17,967 nucleotides of DNA, taken from contig DDFE01000007.1 in NCBI GenBank assembly GCA_002336985.1, positions 1 to 17,967 on the forward strand, given 5' to 3'. Positions 1-7,592 of this stretch are shown piece after piece (positions within the stretch are counted from its first letter, which is position 1; the number at the start of each line of letters is the position of its first letter). A program made the translations under genes and the position numbers. The DNA is from Sphingomonadales bacterium UBA1936 (GTDB lineage Bacteria; Pseudomonadota; Alphaproteobacteria; Sphingomonadales; Sphingomonadaceae). The notes under the pieces are model-generated. The model saw only the letters and a list, made by a program, of their open reading frames with translations. It did not search any database and was not told the DNA's origin.

Positions 1-819
1 CCTGGCTTTACACTCGTTCTCGCAGGCGAAGCCTGGATCAGGCCGGCGGGCAGTGAACCGCTCAAGCTAAGCGAAGGCGATTTTCTCCTCCTGCCGACAA
101 CGCCCGCTTTCTCGCTGTCGAGCGAGCCAGACAGCGTTTGTATTCCGGCCTATCCGAGCGGCGACGCCGTGAGACACGGCGAACAAGCTGGCGAACCTGA
201 CTTCGTATCGCTCGGTGGCAGCTTCGCGTTCGAGCGCGTGAACGCCCCGCTGCTGGTGTCATTGATGCCCGAGGCGATCTACATCCCGGCCACCGAGGGA
301 AAGACGACACGCTTTGGGCGGCTCATCGAGTTGCTTGCCGACGAATGTCGAACAGACGCGTCAGGCAGGGAACTGGTCATTCAGCGAATGCTCGAAATCC
401 TGCTGGTCGAGGCTCTGCGTTGGCGCGGCGAGACCAGCCAGATGATGCGCGGGAGCCTGGGTGATGGGTTACGCGACGCCGCACTTGCTCGGGCTTTACG
501 GGCTATCCATGCCAACGTGCGAAGTAACTGGACGGTGGCTGGCCTTGCTGAAATCGCCGGCATGTCGCGTTCGGCATTTGCTGCCCGGTTTGGCGAGGCG
601 CTCGGATGCGGCCCTATCGAATATCTGTCCCGGTGGCGCATGGCGCTTGCCAAGGACCATTTGATATCCGGTACCAAATCGCTCGACCGGATCGCCGACG
701 AGATTGGATACGAGTCCGCGAGCGCGTTTAGCACTGCATTTCGCAAGCGCCTTGGCTGTCCTCCCCGAAGTTTTTCCCGGATTCATCGGGCAACAATGGA
801 GCAAACGGCAGGAGTTTGA
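1..819 (+). CDS. AraC-family transcriptional regulator with N-terminal cupin (5' end outside window)
   Basis: The frame is open from base 1, so the true start lies upstream; about 272 residues are visible and roughly 30 N-terminal residues of a usual 300-residue protein are missing. The N-terminal part reads as a cupin-type ligand-binding/dimerisation domain of the kind found in AraC regulators (a glycine-rich beta segment near residues 8-40, then the LGGSFAFE segment that typically ends this domain). The C-terminal AraC DNA-binding domain has two helix-turn-helix units, near residues 177-197 (WTVAGLAEIAGMSRSAFAAR) and 228-250 (LDRIADEIGYESASAF followed by FRKRLGCPPRSF). The GTG at 169 falls inside the cupin and is not the start. 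Regulators of this subtype often control a neighbouring dehydrogenase or efflux gene, which would lie left of the window. The target is unknown. The gene is convergent with the binding-protein gene on its right. Confidence 0.9.
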   Translation, partial: PGFTLVLAGEAWIRPAGSEPLKLSEGDFLLLPTTPAFSLSSEPDSVCIPAYPSGDAVRHGEQAGEPDFVSLGGSFAFERVNAPLLVSLMPEAIYIPATEGKTTRFGRLIELLADECRTDASGRELVIQRMLEILLVEALRWRGETSQMMRGSLGDGLRDAALARALRAIHANVRSNWTVAGLAEIAGMSRSAFAARFGEALGCGPIEYLSRWRMALAKDHLISGTKSLDRIADEIGYESASAFSTAFRKRLGCPPRSFSRIHRATMEQTAGV

Positions 820-927
820 TTATCGATGGCGGCAAAGCGCTACGCACCCCTCCTTGCGAGCCGCTTCGACCATGCGCGCGTTCGGCGCTGCCAGCAGGGG
901 CATCGCACTTGCAAACAACGCCAGCAT
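820..927 (-). pseudogene. possible remnant of a second ABC solute-binding protein gene
   Basis: This 35-codon reading frame begins with ATG 32 bases after the stop of the upstream binding-protein gene and ends one base beyond the AraC stop. It reads as a hydrophobic leader (MLALFASAMPLLAA) followed by MVEAARKEG. That resembles the signal peptide and first conserved segment of family-1 extracellular solute-binding proteins, where the mature N terminus often reads as a V-x-AA-K-KEG-type segment before the first beta strand. After about ten more residues it stops. No continuation was seen in the other frames. No clear Shine-Dalgarno motif precedes it. It could equally be a chance frame or a small secreted peptide, so the assignment is tentative. 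Confidence 0.3.
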
Positions 928-959
928 TACAGAACACTTGACCGCATTTCTGCGAGGAT

Positions 960-1976
960 TCATCGCGCAAGGACCCGGTCAACGAAAGAATTTGAATAGG
1001 TTTTGTTCAGAACGACGGCTTTATATTTCGGCGAGAGCGCCGTCATGACGTCGAGCTGCTGCCGCGCGGCATTGATCGGCAACCGACCATCGGTCGCGAA
1101 CGCCTGTTTATCGTCCGCCAGCATTTTGATGAATGCGGCGCGATTAGCGCCCACCACCTTAGGCGGTAGAATTGCTGCTATTTGCTCCGCGCTGTGCGTG
1201 TTGATGTAGGCAAGCGCGCGAATGCACGCCTCCACCAGTTTTTGAACTTCGCCGGGATGCGAAGCGACATATGTTTCGGGAAGATAGAGTGCAGTTGACG
1301 GGTAAATATCGCCAAGCGCCTTGCGTGTTCCTTCGACCGAATTGAGGTCGGCGAGCGTGAAGGCCGCACCGGACGACAGGTATAGGTCGATGTCGGGTTC
1401 GTGCGCGATGACCGCGTCCGCGCGGCCGTCGCGCAATGCATTGAGCATGTCTTTCGGCGTGGTTGGTGTCAGCGCAGTGTAATCGCTGTTATGCAATCCG
1501 GCGCGCATGCCGAGCCAGTTCATCGTCGTCGTTTTGCCCGAATTGGTGCCACCGACGAAGATCTTGCGTCCCTTCAGATCGGCCACATCCTTTACGTTGC
1601 CGCGAAGTCGCTCTGCGACAACCAGCTTCAGTTGGGGGGAAGCTCCCATGATGACCACGGCTTGGGTAACGAGCTTTAATTCGGTCTGCGTCATGAATGT
1701 ATGATGATAGAAAGCGACAGCGCCATCGGCCCTGCCGTCTGCCACCAACGCCTCGACGCTTGGTTCAGCGGGAGCTTCGACAAGTGTGACGGTCAAGCCG
1801 GCGTCGGTAAAATAGTTCAGCCTTTCGGCCACCAGGACGGGCAGATTTCGGGTCTGGCCGATCCCATCTACGGCGAGCACGACGCGTGGGCGCGTTGTCT
1901 GGGCAGCTGCCGGGCCCGCCGAGGCGGCAAAAGTCACAGCGAATGCGATTGCCGCAGCGAAGAAGCGGTTGTTCAC
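960..1976 (-). CDS. periplasmic ABC-type solute-binding protein (NMT1/SsuA/TauA-like)
   Basis: The 338-residue product starts with GTG, preceded six bases upstream by a good Shine-Dalgarno AGGGGAG. A signal peptide occupies residues 1-25 with a likely cut after GPAAA. The mature part has the layout of the NMT1/THI5-like, NitT/TauT/SsuA binding-protein superfamily: an opening strand (RPRVVLAVDGIGQTRNLP), an early AERLNYFTDAGLTVTLVEA segment, the domain-swap region DLKGRKIFVGGTNSGKTT, then DMLNALRDGRADAVIAHEPD. Such proteins deliver nitrate, sulfonates, taurine, thiamine precursors or other small solutes to an ABC permease; the ligand cannot be read here. No permease or ATPase gene lies in the window, so it either works with a distant transporter or acts as a sensor partner. 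It is divergent from the porin-kinase-reductase genes and probably shares their control region. Confidence 0.85.
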   Translation of the reverse strand: MNNRFFAAAIAFAVTFAASAGPAAAQTTRPRVVLAVDGIGQTRNLPVLVAERLNYFTDAGLTVTLVEAPAEPSVEALVADGRADGAVAFYHHTFMTQTELKLVTQAVVIMGASPQLKLVVAERLRGNVKDVADLKGRKIFVGGTNSGKTTTMNWLGMRAGLHNSDYTALTPTTPKDMLNALRDGRADAVIAHEPDIDLYLSSGAAFTLADLNSVEGTRKALGDIYPSTALYLPETYVASHPGEVQKLVEACIRALAYINTHSAEQIAAILPPKVVGANRAAFIKMLADDKQAFATDGRLPINAARQQLDVMTALSPKYKAVVLNKTYSNSFVDRVLAR

Positions 1977-2108
1977 GGAAAACTCCCCTGACGCCTAAAG
2001 TGAAACGGTGCCGTACAGTGCGATCAAGCGTCGATGCTGTCGGCTTCCATAATTTCGTTTAAGGTTGTTGTCAGACTGGCACATGCCGCAGCGGGTAACC
2101 GCGCATTC
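1977..2108. promoter_or_regulatory. divergent control region between binding-protein and porin genes
   Basis: This 132-base non-coding interval must carry the promoters for the leftward binding-protein gene and the rightward porin-regulator-kinase genes. The left edge holds the Shine-Dalgarno of the leftward gene. A small inverted repeat GGCA-ca-TGCC lies at 2078-2087, just upstream of the porin start. No convincing -35/-10 pair or tandem OmpR-type repeats could be assigned by eye. The adjacent response regulator is the obvious candidate to bind here, by analogy with self-regulating two-component loci. Confidence 0.45.
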
Positions 2109-3272
2109 ATGCGTCGTATCTCCCTATTGTACATCCCGGCCGCCATCGCGATGAGCACCGCCGTTCCCGTCATCGCGCAAGAAGAGGTCAACGACACTCC
2201 GCCGGTTGCCACGTTTTCGGCGCTTTACACGGCCGATCTTTGGACAAACGCCGCGGGAGGCGTTCAGCGCGGCCACACATATCTCGATAATCTGGATCTT
2301 GTTGCGACGTACGACGCCGATCGGGGGATCGGGCTGCGAGGAACGACGGCGCTCGTGTCGTTGCTCTATAACAACCGCTCGACATTCTCGGATCGCTTTG
2401 CAGGCGATCTCCAGACGATCAGCAATATCGATACGGATGGTGCACTGCGTCTCTACGAAGCATGGATCGATCATGATTTCGGAGCTGGAAGACTGAAGCT
2501 GGGATTGATCGACTTCAACAGTGAGTTCGACATCAACGAAACCGGCTCTCTGTTCGTCAACAGCTCGCACGGGATTGGCCCCGAGCTCAGCCAGGTCGGC
2601 GCGAATGGACCAGGGATTTTTCCCGTTCCGGCATTGGGCGCGCGTGTCCTGCTGGGGTCCGAGAAGATCGCGGTGAAGTTGGGCGTGTTCGAAGGTATCC
2701 CGGGCGATCCGGAACATCCGCATCAGACAGTTATCCGCCTCCAAAATGGTGAGGGCGTTCTTTCGACGCTCGAACTCAACTGGCGCCCTGTGAAAACGGT
2801 TCGACTGGCCGGCGGCGTCTGGCAACATTCCGGCTCACCGATCGCCGGCCTCGGCGCGGCATATGGCGGACACGCGATTGCCGAGGCACGCGTGTCTGGC
2901 GATGCGACGCGGTCGCTTTCCGCCTTCGCCCGTGTTGGAATGGCGCGCGGAGATGTTTATGAACTTGGCGATTATGTCGGCGCAGGCGTCGCGTTCTATG
3001 CCCCACTCTTCATGGGCGAAGATGAACAACTCGGGCTGGCGGTCGGTTCGGCTGGAAACGCAGGTTTCTATCGTCGCGAGCGTCAGGCCGCCCAACAGCC
3101 CGTCGAGGCGCGTGAAACGGTGCTTGAGTTAACTTATCGCACCAGATTGACGCCATGGCTCGCTGTGCAACCCGATCTGCAGTACATATTCAATCCGGGT
3201 ACCGATCCAAATCTCGACGACGCGATCGCGATTGGATTGCGCCTCGAAATCGGATGGTCGACCGCGAAATGA
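2109..3272 (+). CDS. OprB-family outer-membrane porin
   Basis: The product is 387 residues from the ATG at 2109. That start was chosen because it gives a normal signal peptide (MRRISLLYIPAAIAMSTAVP, cut near VIAQ-EE); an in-frame ATG at 2034 would bury the leader behind 25 extra residues. The body matches the carbohydrate-selective OprB porin family: an early LDNLDLVATYDADRGIG strand, the RLYEAWIDHDFGAGRLKLGL segment, an NSSHGIGPELSQVG loop, and a C-terminal TVLELTYRTRLTPWLAVQPD followed by QYIFNPGTDPNLDDAIAIGL. The pattern is alternating amphipathic beta strands throughout. OprB members form 16-stranded channels for sugars or other small organic solutes; the substrate here is unknown. It ends only 16 bases before the response-regulator gene, so porin, regulator and kinase are likely one transcript. 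The last aromatic residue is followed by four more residues (STAK), a slightly unusual terminus for an outer-membrane protein. Confidence 0.88.
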   Translation: MRRISLLYIPAAIAMSTAVPVIAQEEVNDTPPVATFSALYTADLWTNAAGGVQRGHTYLDNLDLVATYDADRGIGLRGTTALVSLLYNNRSTFSDRFAGDLQTISNIDTDGALRLYEAWIDHDFGAGRLKLGLIDFNSEFDINETGSLFVNSSHGIGPELSQVGANGPGIFPVPALGARVLLGSEKIAVKLGVFEGIPGDPEHPHQTVIRLQNGEGVLSTLELNWRPVKTVRLAGGVWQHSGSPIAGLGAAYGGHAIAEARVSGDATRSLSAFARVGMARGDVYELGDYVGAGVAFYAPLFMGEDEQLGLAVGSAGNAGFYRRERQAAQQPVEARETVLELTYRTRLTPWLAVQPDLQYIFNPGTDPNLDDAIAIGLRLEIGWSTAK

Positions 3273-3288
3273 AGAACCGGCAAAGCCA

Positions 3289-3951
3289 ATGAAAATCCTG
3301 GTCGTCGAGGATCACGCTCAGCTTGCCAGTTTCATTCGGCGCGCACTCGTCGAGCAAAGCTATTCGGTCTCGATCGCCGGAAGTTGTGCGGAGGCCGCCG
3401 ATCTTCTCGCCGGAGAGAAGTTCGACATGGTCATCCTCGATATCGGCTTGCCCGATGGCAGCGGCCTCGGCCTCCTCCGGGCGTGGAGGGAAGTGGGGTT
3501 TAACGAACCGGTCCTTATCCTGAGCGCCCGTGATGCGGTGGACGACCGCGTTACCGGCCTCGATGTCGGCGCGGACGTTTATCTCGCGAAACCATTTCAG
3601 GTAAATGAGTTGCTCGCCAATGTCCGCGCGCTCCTGCGACGTCAGTCCATCGCTCGCAAGACTATCCTAAAGCACCGCGGCCTCACGCTCGACCTGGTAG
3701 CTCACAGTGCCACACTGAATGATGTTGCGCTCGAGCTCACCGCGCGCGAATTCGCATTGCTAGAAATATTCCTTCACCATGCGGGGCGCATCCTGACCCG
3801 GACCTTCATCAGTGAGAAAATCTGGCAGTCCCACCAGGACGTCGATACCAATTTGCTCGACGTTTACATGAGCAGGCTTCGCGCGCGGATCGAAACGCGC
3901 GAGGATAAGTATTTCCGCACGGTCCGTGGCGTCGGCTACCAACTGATATGA
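3289..3951 (+). CDS. OmpR/PhoB-family response regulator
   Basis: The product is 220 residues from the ATG at 3289; an upstream in-frame ATG would overlap the porin and add a non-homologous extension. The receiver domain (about 1-115) has the acidic pair E7-D8, phospho-acceptor D51 in VILDIGLPDGSG, S79 in LILSARD and K101 in LAKPF. The C-terminal winged helix (about 125-220) has the usual LTAREFALLEIFL, LLDVYMSRLRARIE and VRGVGYQLI segments. The usual GADDYL motif reads GADVYL here, replacing the second aspartate with valine, next to the conserved lysine; all catalytic residues remain. The gene overlaps the kinase by four bases (ATGA), which indicates translational coupling and a cognate pair. 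Likely targets are the divergent control region and the downstream reductase gene, by inference from position. Confidence 0.96.
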   Translation: MKILVVEDHAQLASFIRRALVEQSYSVSIAGSCAEAADLLAGEKFDMVILDIGLPDGSGLGLLRAWREVGFNEPVLILSARDAVDDRVTGLDVGADVYLAKPFQVNELLANVRALLRRQSIARKTILKHRGLTLDLVAHSATLNDVALELTAREFALLEIFLHHAGRILTRTFISEKIWQSHQDVDTNLLDVYMSRLRARIETREDKYFRTVRGVGYQLI

Positions 3952-5300
3952 CGTCGCTCTCCGCGCGTTTGACGGTTTTGTACGCCGTCAGTTTTTTGTT
4001 TTTGAGCGCTGCAATGCTCGCCATCGGTTACCGTCAGATCGACCAGAAGATGGTGCACGGGCTCGACACGCTGCTCAACACCGAGCGACAGCGCGTTTTC
4101 AATCATCTAGCGTTAGGTGACCCTACGAGTGATCCCGCTGCGCTGAAAGCGAAGCTCCAGCGCTCATCGGATAATTCTGCGGCATTGTTCAGCGTGGAAA
4201 TCCGAAACCGCAACAGTGCCACGCTTTTTCTCTCGTCCAATCTGTCGGGACGGCTTCCCGTACCAAGCGCCGGTTGGGATTTCAGAACGATTTATTATCC
4301 AAACGGCAATGGCGCCCGTGTCGGGCGATTTGACTATGGCGATCTCACGGCATTCATCGCGACGCCGACGAGCAATGTCGAAGATGCCATGCGTGGTTAC
4401 ATCGAGACCTCCGTGGGCCTCCTTTTTGTGATGGCTATGATCAGCATGACCATTGGTTATGCGCTAAGCCAGATCGCGCTTCGGCCTTTACGTGAGATCG
4501 CCGCAACGGCAGCACGCATCCGGCCGGACAATCTCAACGAGCGAATTGCCGTGGAGAAAATGGGCAAGGAACTTCGAAATCTTGCGGGTCTTCTCAACGC
4601 GATGCTCGATCGAATTGAAGCATCATTCAATCAAATACGCCAGTTTACCGCTGATGCATCGCACGAACTCAAGACACCGTTGTCGCTCGTCCGGCTGCAG
4701 GCGGAGACGCTGCTTGTCGATACAAAACTGAGCGACGTGCAGGAAAACGCACTGGTCGCGCAACTCGACCACATCGATCGCATATCGACCATGGTGGATG
4801 ATTTGTTGCTGCTTGCGCGTGCCGACTCGAATAGCATGTTGCTCGAATGCGCTTCTCACGATCCAAAGGTGTTTTTGACGACACTGATGAGCGACGCGAT
4901 GGTTCTTGCAGAAGCATCAGAGTGCGTTGCTTGGCTCGATCATAGCGGGGTCGGTACTGCTCAATTCGACGCTCGCTGGGTTCGGCAGATAATATTCAAT
5001 CTGCTGACAAACGCACTCCGCGCGAGCCCACCAAAAAGTGTCGTCGCAATCCATTCCACTCTCGAAACAGATATCTGGAACATATCGGTTATCGACCAGG
5101 GGGGCGGCATTACACCTGACAAGCGTGCTCGCATGTTCGATCGTTTCGTGACGGGCGTGGAAGGTGGAACCGGCCTAGGGCTCGCTATTTGTCGCAGCAT
5201 CGTCGAGCTGCACGGAGGAATTATCGGCGCAAAATCGGGTCCTGCAGGCAAGGGACTGGCCGTTTATTTTTCGCTACCCCGTAGCGCCCGGCAAATCTGA
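3948..5300 (+). CDS. sensor histidine kinase (HAMP, HisKA, HATPase)
   Basis: The 450-residue inner-membrane kinase is the partner of the preceding regulator and overlaps it by four bases. Membrane segments lie near residues 8-28 and 152-175 and bracket a periplasmic sensor of about 120 residues with no family assignable by eye. A HAMP linker follows (about 175-225). The H-box is FTADASHELKTPLS with phospho-accepting H239. The ATPase domain shows the N-box NLLTNALRAS, the DQGGGI motif and the GGTGLGLAI G-box. The arrangement matches QseC/TctE-type kinases that pair with OmpR-class regulators. The signal is unknown; the porin, the divergent binding protein and the downstream membrane reductase suggest a small solute or a metal/redox cue. 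All catalytic motifs are intact. Confidence 0.95.
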   Translation: MTSLSARLTVLYAVSFLFLSAAMLAIGYRQIDQKMVHGLDTLLNTERQRVFNHLALGDPTSDPAALKAKLQRSSDNSAALFSVEIRNRNSATLFLSSNLSGRLPVPSAGWDFRTIYYPNGNGARVGRFDYGDLTAFIATPTSNVEDAMRGYIETSVGLLFVMAMISMTIGYALSQIALRPLREIAATAARIRPDNLNERIAVEKMGKELRNLAGLLNAMLDRIEASFNQIRQFTADASHELKTPLSLVRLQAETLLVDTKLSDVQENALVAQLDHIDRISTMVDDLLLLARADSNSMLLECASHDPKVFLTTLMSDAMVLAEASECVAWLDHSGVGTAQFDARWVRQIIFNLLTNALRASPPKSVVAIHSTLETDIWNISVIDQGGGITPDKRARMFDRFVTGVEGGTGLGLAICRSIVELHGGIIGAKSGPAGKGLAVYFSLPRSARQI

Positions 5301-5349
5301 AATCCCATTCAGACGAGTTTTAGTTCGGCGACAAAAAGGGAATCTAAAA

Positions 5350-5387
5350 GCTCCGATAGGCGGCGCCTCTGGGCCGCATATCGGAGC
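5350..5387 (+). promoter_or_regulatory. RNA hairpin covering the ribosome-binding site of the membrane reductase
   Basis: A perfect nine-base inverted repeat, GCTCCGATA at 5350-5358 and TATCGGAGC at 5379-5387, encloses a second five-base repeat, GCGGC (5360-5364) and GCCGC (5373-5377), with one G-A mismatch between them and an eight-base loop. Together they form a 14-pair stem-loop. The right arm contains GGAG (5383-5386), the only good Shine-Dalgarno before the downstream start at 5396, so the folded RNA would hide it. No T-run follows, so it is not an intrinsic terminator. It could be a translational switch, an RNA thermometer or a protein-binding RNA element, or its DNA form could be an operator. 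Confidence 0.6.
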
Positions 5388-5395
5388 GGATGCCC

Positions 5396-7435
5396 ATGCG
5401 CAGTTTGAAGCGAAGCGCCACCAAGATCCATCTCTGGTTCGGCCTGACTATTGGCCTGATCGGCGTTTACATGGCAGCGACCGGGGCGTGGATTTTGTTC
5501 CGCCCGCAGGCCGACGCGCTCGTTAATCCGTCGTATCTGACGATATCCTCCTCCTGTAATACGCCGATGTCGCTCGACACTATTCTGACCTCCGCCGAAC
5601 GGTCGTATTCGAAGGCACCCGTCGATTCGATCTGGTGGCAGCGTGATCCGAACGCGACAGTGATGGTGCGTTACGTCGACGAGCAACAGTCGTATTTCAA
5701 TCCGTGCGATGGCAAGCTGCTTGGATTTCATTCACGCTGGACCGGGACGTTCGGTTTTATCGAGATGCTGCACAGGTTCCGGTTCCTGCCCGCCTGGTTT
5801 GCAGAGCCGATGGCCGGCGTATTTGCGACTGTCATGGCGCTGGTCATGGGCGGTCTCGGGCTATTCATCTGGTGGCCACGCCGGCGGTCTGCCTGGAAAC
5901 CGTCGCTTACGATCGACAACAGGCTGACCGGCCGGGCAAGGACGCGCAACCGCCACTCCGTTGTCGGCGCAATCGCGTCCGTCGGCCTTCTGCTCATCGC
6001 AGGCAGCGGCGTCGCACTCGCCTTCGACGCGGTCGAGACCTTCCTCTACACCGCAACGCTGTCCGAAAAAATCCACAAACCCGAGACGACGAAGCTTGCT
6101 GCCGGTCACACCGTGGCACTTGAGGCAGCCTGGCAGAATGCCCTCACGATGATGCCAGCCATGCCGCGCTCTGCTTCGCTTCGCCTGCCAACGCCGAAGC
6201 GCGCATCGATCGAGATGTACGTCTACGATGAGGGAAATTCCAATCCCGAGGGCCGCTCTTATGTCTATGCAGATGCTCAAACCGGCAAGGTCGCCGAATA
6301 CCTGCCCTATGCCCAAACGCCGCGAGGCCAGCGCCTGTATTCCTGGTTTGTGGCAATACATGAAGGCAAAGTCGGCGGATTACCGGGCCAACTCCTGACC
6401 TTCGGGACGATGCTCGCTATTCTTTATCTCGGGTATTCCGGCGTCCGGAGCTATCTCCAAAAGCGCGTCGCGGCCGCCGCCCCGATGCGCATGCGCGTAG
6501 CCGCAATCCGAAATGTTGCCTGCGGTGTCAAAGCATTCGACCTTGAACCGATTGGCCGTACGCGGGTGAAGGCGTTCACAGCTGGCGCCCATGTAGAGGT
6601 ACATGTCCCCGGCGGGCCGAAGCGACAATATTCGTTGTGCAATGGGCCGGCGCAGCGCGAAAGCTACACCATCGCTGTTCAGCTGGATCGATCCTCGCGC
6701 GGCGGATCGAAAGGAATGCATGCTTTGCAGGTGGGGCAGGAACTGCTCACAAGCAGGCCCAAAAATCATTTCCCCATCGATCCGAAAACCCGCCATGCAA
6801 CGCTGGTCGGGGCAGGTATAGGCATAACGCCGATGCTAAGCATGGCGAGGCATCTTTTGGCGCGAGGCATTCCGTTCGAGCTACACTATTTCGGTCGAAA
6901 TGCTGCTGGAATGGCGTTTCTCGACCACCTTCGACTGCCGGAATTTGACGAACATTGTCACCTGCACATCGGTATCGGACGGCAATCCATCCCCGGGGTG
7001 CTCGATCGCGTTCTCGCTCAGCGGCCGATCGCAGGTCACATCTACACCTGCGGCCCGGACGCTTTCATGTCGGTCGTCGAGGGGGCTGCAACTGGTGCAG
7101 GCTGGCCGCGGGACGCCGTGCACCGTGAGAATTTCAGCCCTTCAGCCGAACTGTTGTCTGGCCAGCGCGAAGAAATCGAAGTGACATTGGCCAAGTCGGG
7201 TCGCACTATCGTGGTCGCGGCCGACCAGACCGTTCTCGCAGCGTTGAATGCCGCTGACATCGGCCTATCGAGTTCGTGCGAGCAGGGTACCTGCGGAGAC
7301 TGCGCCCTACGCGTTCTTAGCGGTGATATCGATCATCGTGACAGCTTTCTGTCCGATGCCGAACGCGCGCAGGGCGATGTAATGCTATGTTGCGTCTCTC
7401 GCGCCAAAGGTCGTACGCTCGTCCTCGAGGTTTAG
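5396..7435 (+). CDS. PepSY membrane / NAD(P)H-flavin reductase / [2Fe-2S] ferredoxin fusion protein
   Basis: The product has 679 residues from ATG 5396, which sits nine bases after GGAG; ATG 5390 is in frame but only three bases from it. Residues 1-355 are a PepSY-TM module with four membrane spans (about 12-35, 138-161, 190-211, 332-351). H12, H126, H187 and H322 match the four-histidine pattern of FoxB-like diheme ferrisiderophore reductases. The first periplasmic loop has two cysteines, C54 and C104. Residues about 365-585 form a phthalate-dioxygenase-reductase-type domain: flavin motif RQYSL (410-414), nucleotide motif GAGIGITP (472-479) and CGPDAFM from C552. The C-terminal ferredoxin domain has C628, C633, C636 and C666. 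Arginine-rich joins after spans 2 and 4 put the reductase in the cytoplasm. Inference: electrons pass from NAD(P)H outward to a periplasmic acceptor such as chelated metal. It follows the kinase gene by 95 bases. Confidence 0.88.
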   Translation: MRSLKRSATKIHLWFGLTIGLIGVYMAATGAWILFRPQADALVNPSYLTISSSCNTPMSLDTILTSAERSYSKAPVDSIWWQRDPNATVMVRYVDEQQSYFNPCDGKLLGFHSRWTGTFGFIEMLHRFRFLPAWFAEPMAGVFATVMALVMGGLGLFIWWPRRRSAWKPSLTIDNRLTGRARTRNRHSVVGAIASVGLLLIAGSGVALAFDAVETFLYTATLSEKIHKPETTKLAAGHTVALEAAWQNALTMMPAMPRSASLRLPTPKRASIEMYVYDEGNSNPEGRSYVYADAQTGKVAEYLPYAQTPRGQRLYSWFVAIHEGKVGGLPGQLLTFGTMLAILYLGYSGVRSYLQKRVAAAAPMRMRVAAIRNVACGVKAFDLEPIGRTRVKAFTAGAHVEVHVPGGPKRQYSLCNGPAQRESYTIAVQLDRSSRGGSKGMHALQVGQELLTSRPKNHFPIDPKTRHATLVGAGIGITPMLSMARHLLARGIPFELHYFGRNAAGMAFLDHLRLPEFDEHCHLHIGIGRQSIPGVLDRVLAQRPIAGHIYTCGPDAFMSVVEGAATGAGWPRDAVHRENFSPSAELLSGQREEIEVTLAKSGRTIVVAADQTVLAALNAADIGLSSSCEQGTCGDCALRVLSGDIDHRDSFLSDAERAQGDVMLCCVSRAKGRTLVLEV

Positions 7436-7592
7436 AGGCGTCTCCTCGTCGTATATTCGCAAAAATCAAGCGATCCTGAACGAAGCTTACTGCGTTGATT
7501 GCGGCAGGTTACGGCCCAATGCCGGCGAGTTGAGCAAGAGGCTTGCTTCCACTCTGCGCCGCCAAAGCGATCATTCGTACTATCGTTTCGCA

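Noticed and set aside
1500..1580. Walker-A-like pattern GGTNSGKTT in the solute-binding protein
   Set aside because: It fits GxxxxGK(S/T) but lies in an exported protein at the place where this family has its ligand-contacting GVTxxGSxTD-like turn; no other nucleotide-binding motif is present.
2077..2090. sigma-54-like TGGCAC element upstream of the porin
   Set aside because: The GC doublet falls ten rather than twelve bases from the GG doublet, so the required -24/-12 spacing is not met.
2034..2108. In-frame N-terminal extension of the porin from ATG 2034
   Set aside because: It would place 25 residues ahead of a normal signal peptide and has no better ribosome-binding site.
5350..5387. 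Hairpin as a Rho-independent terminator after the kinase gene
   Set aside because: No T-run follows the stem; the start codon follows within a few bases.
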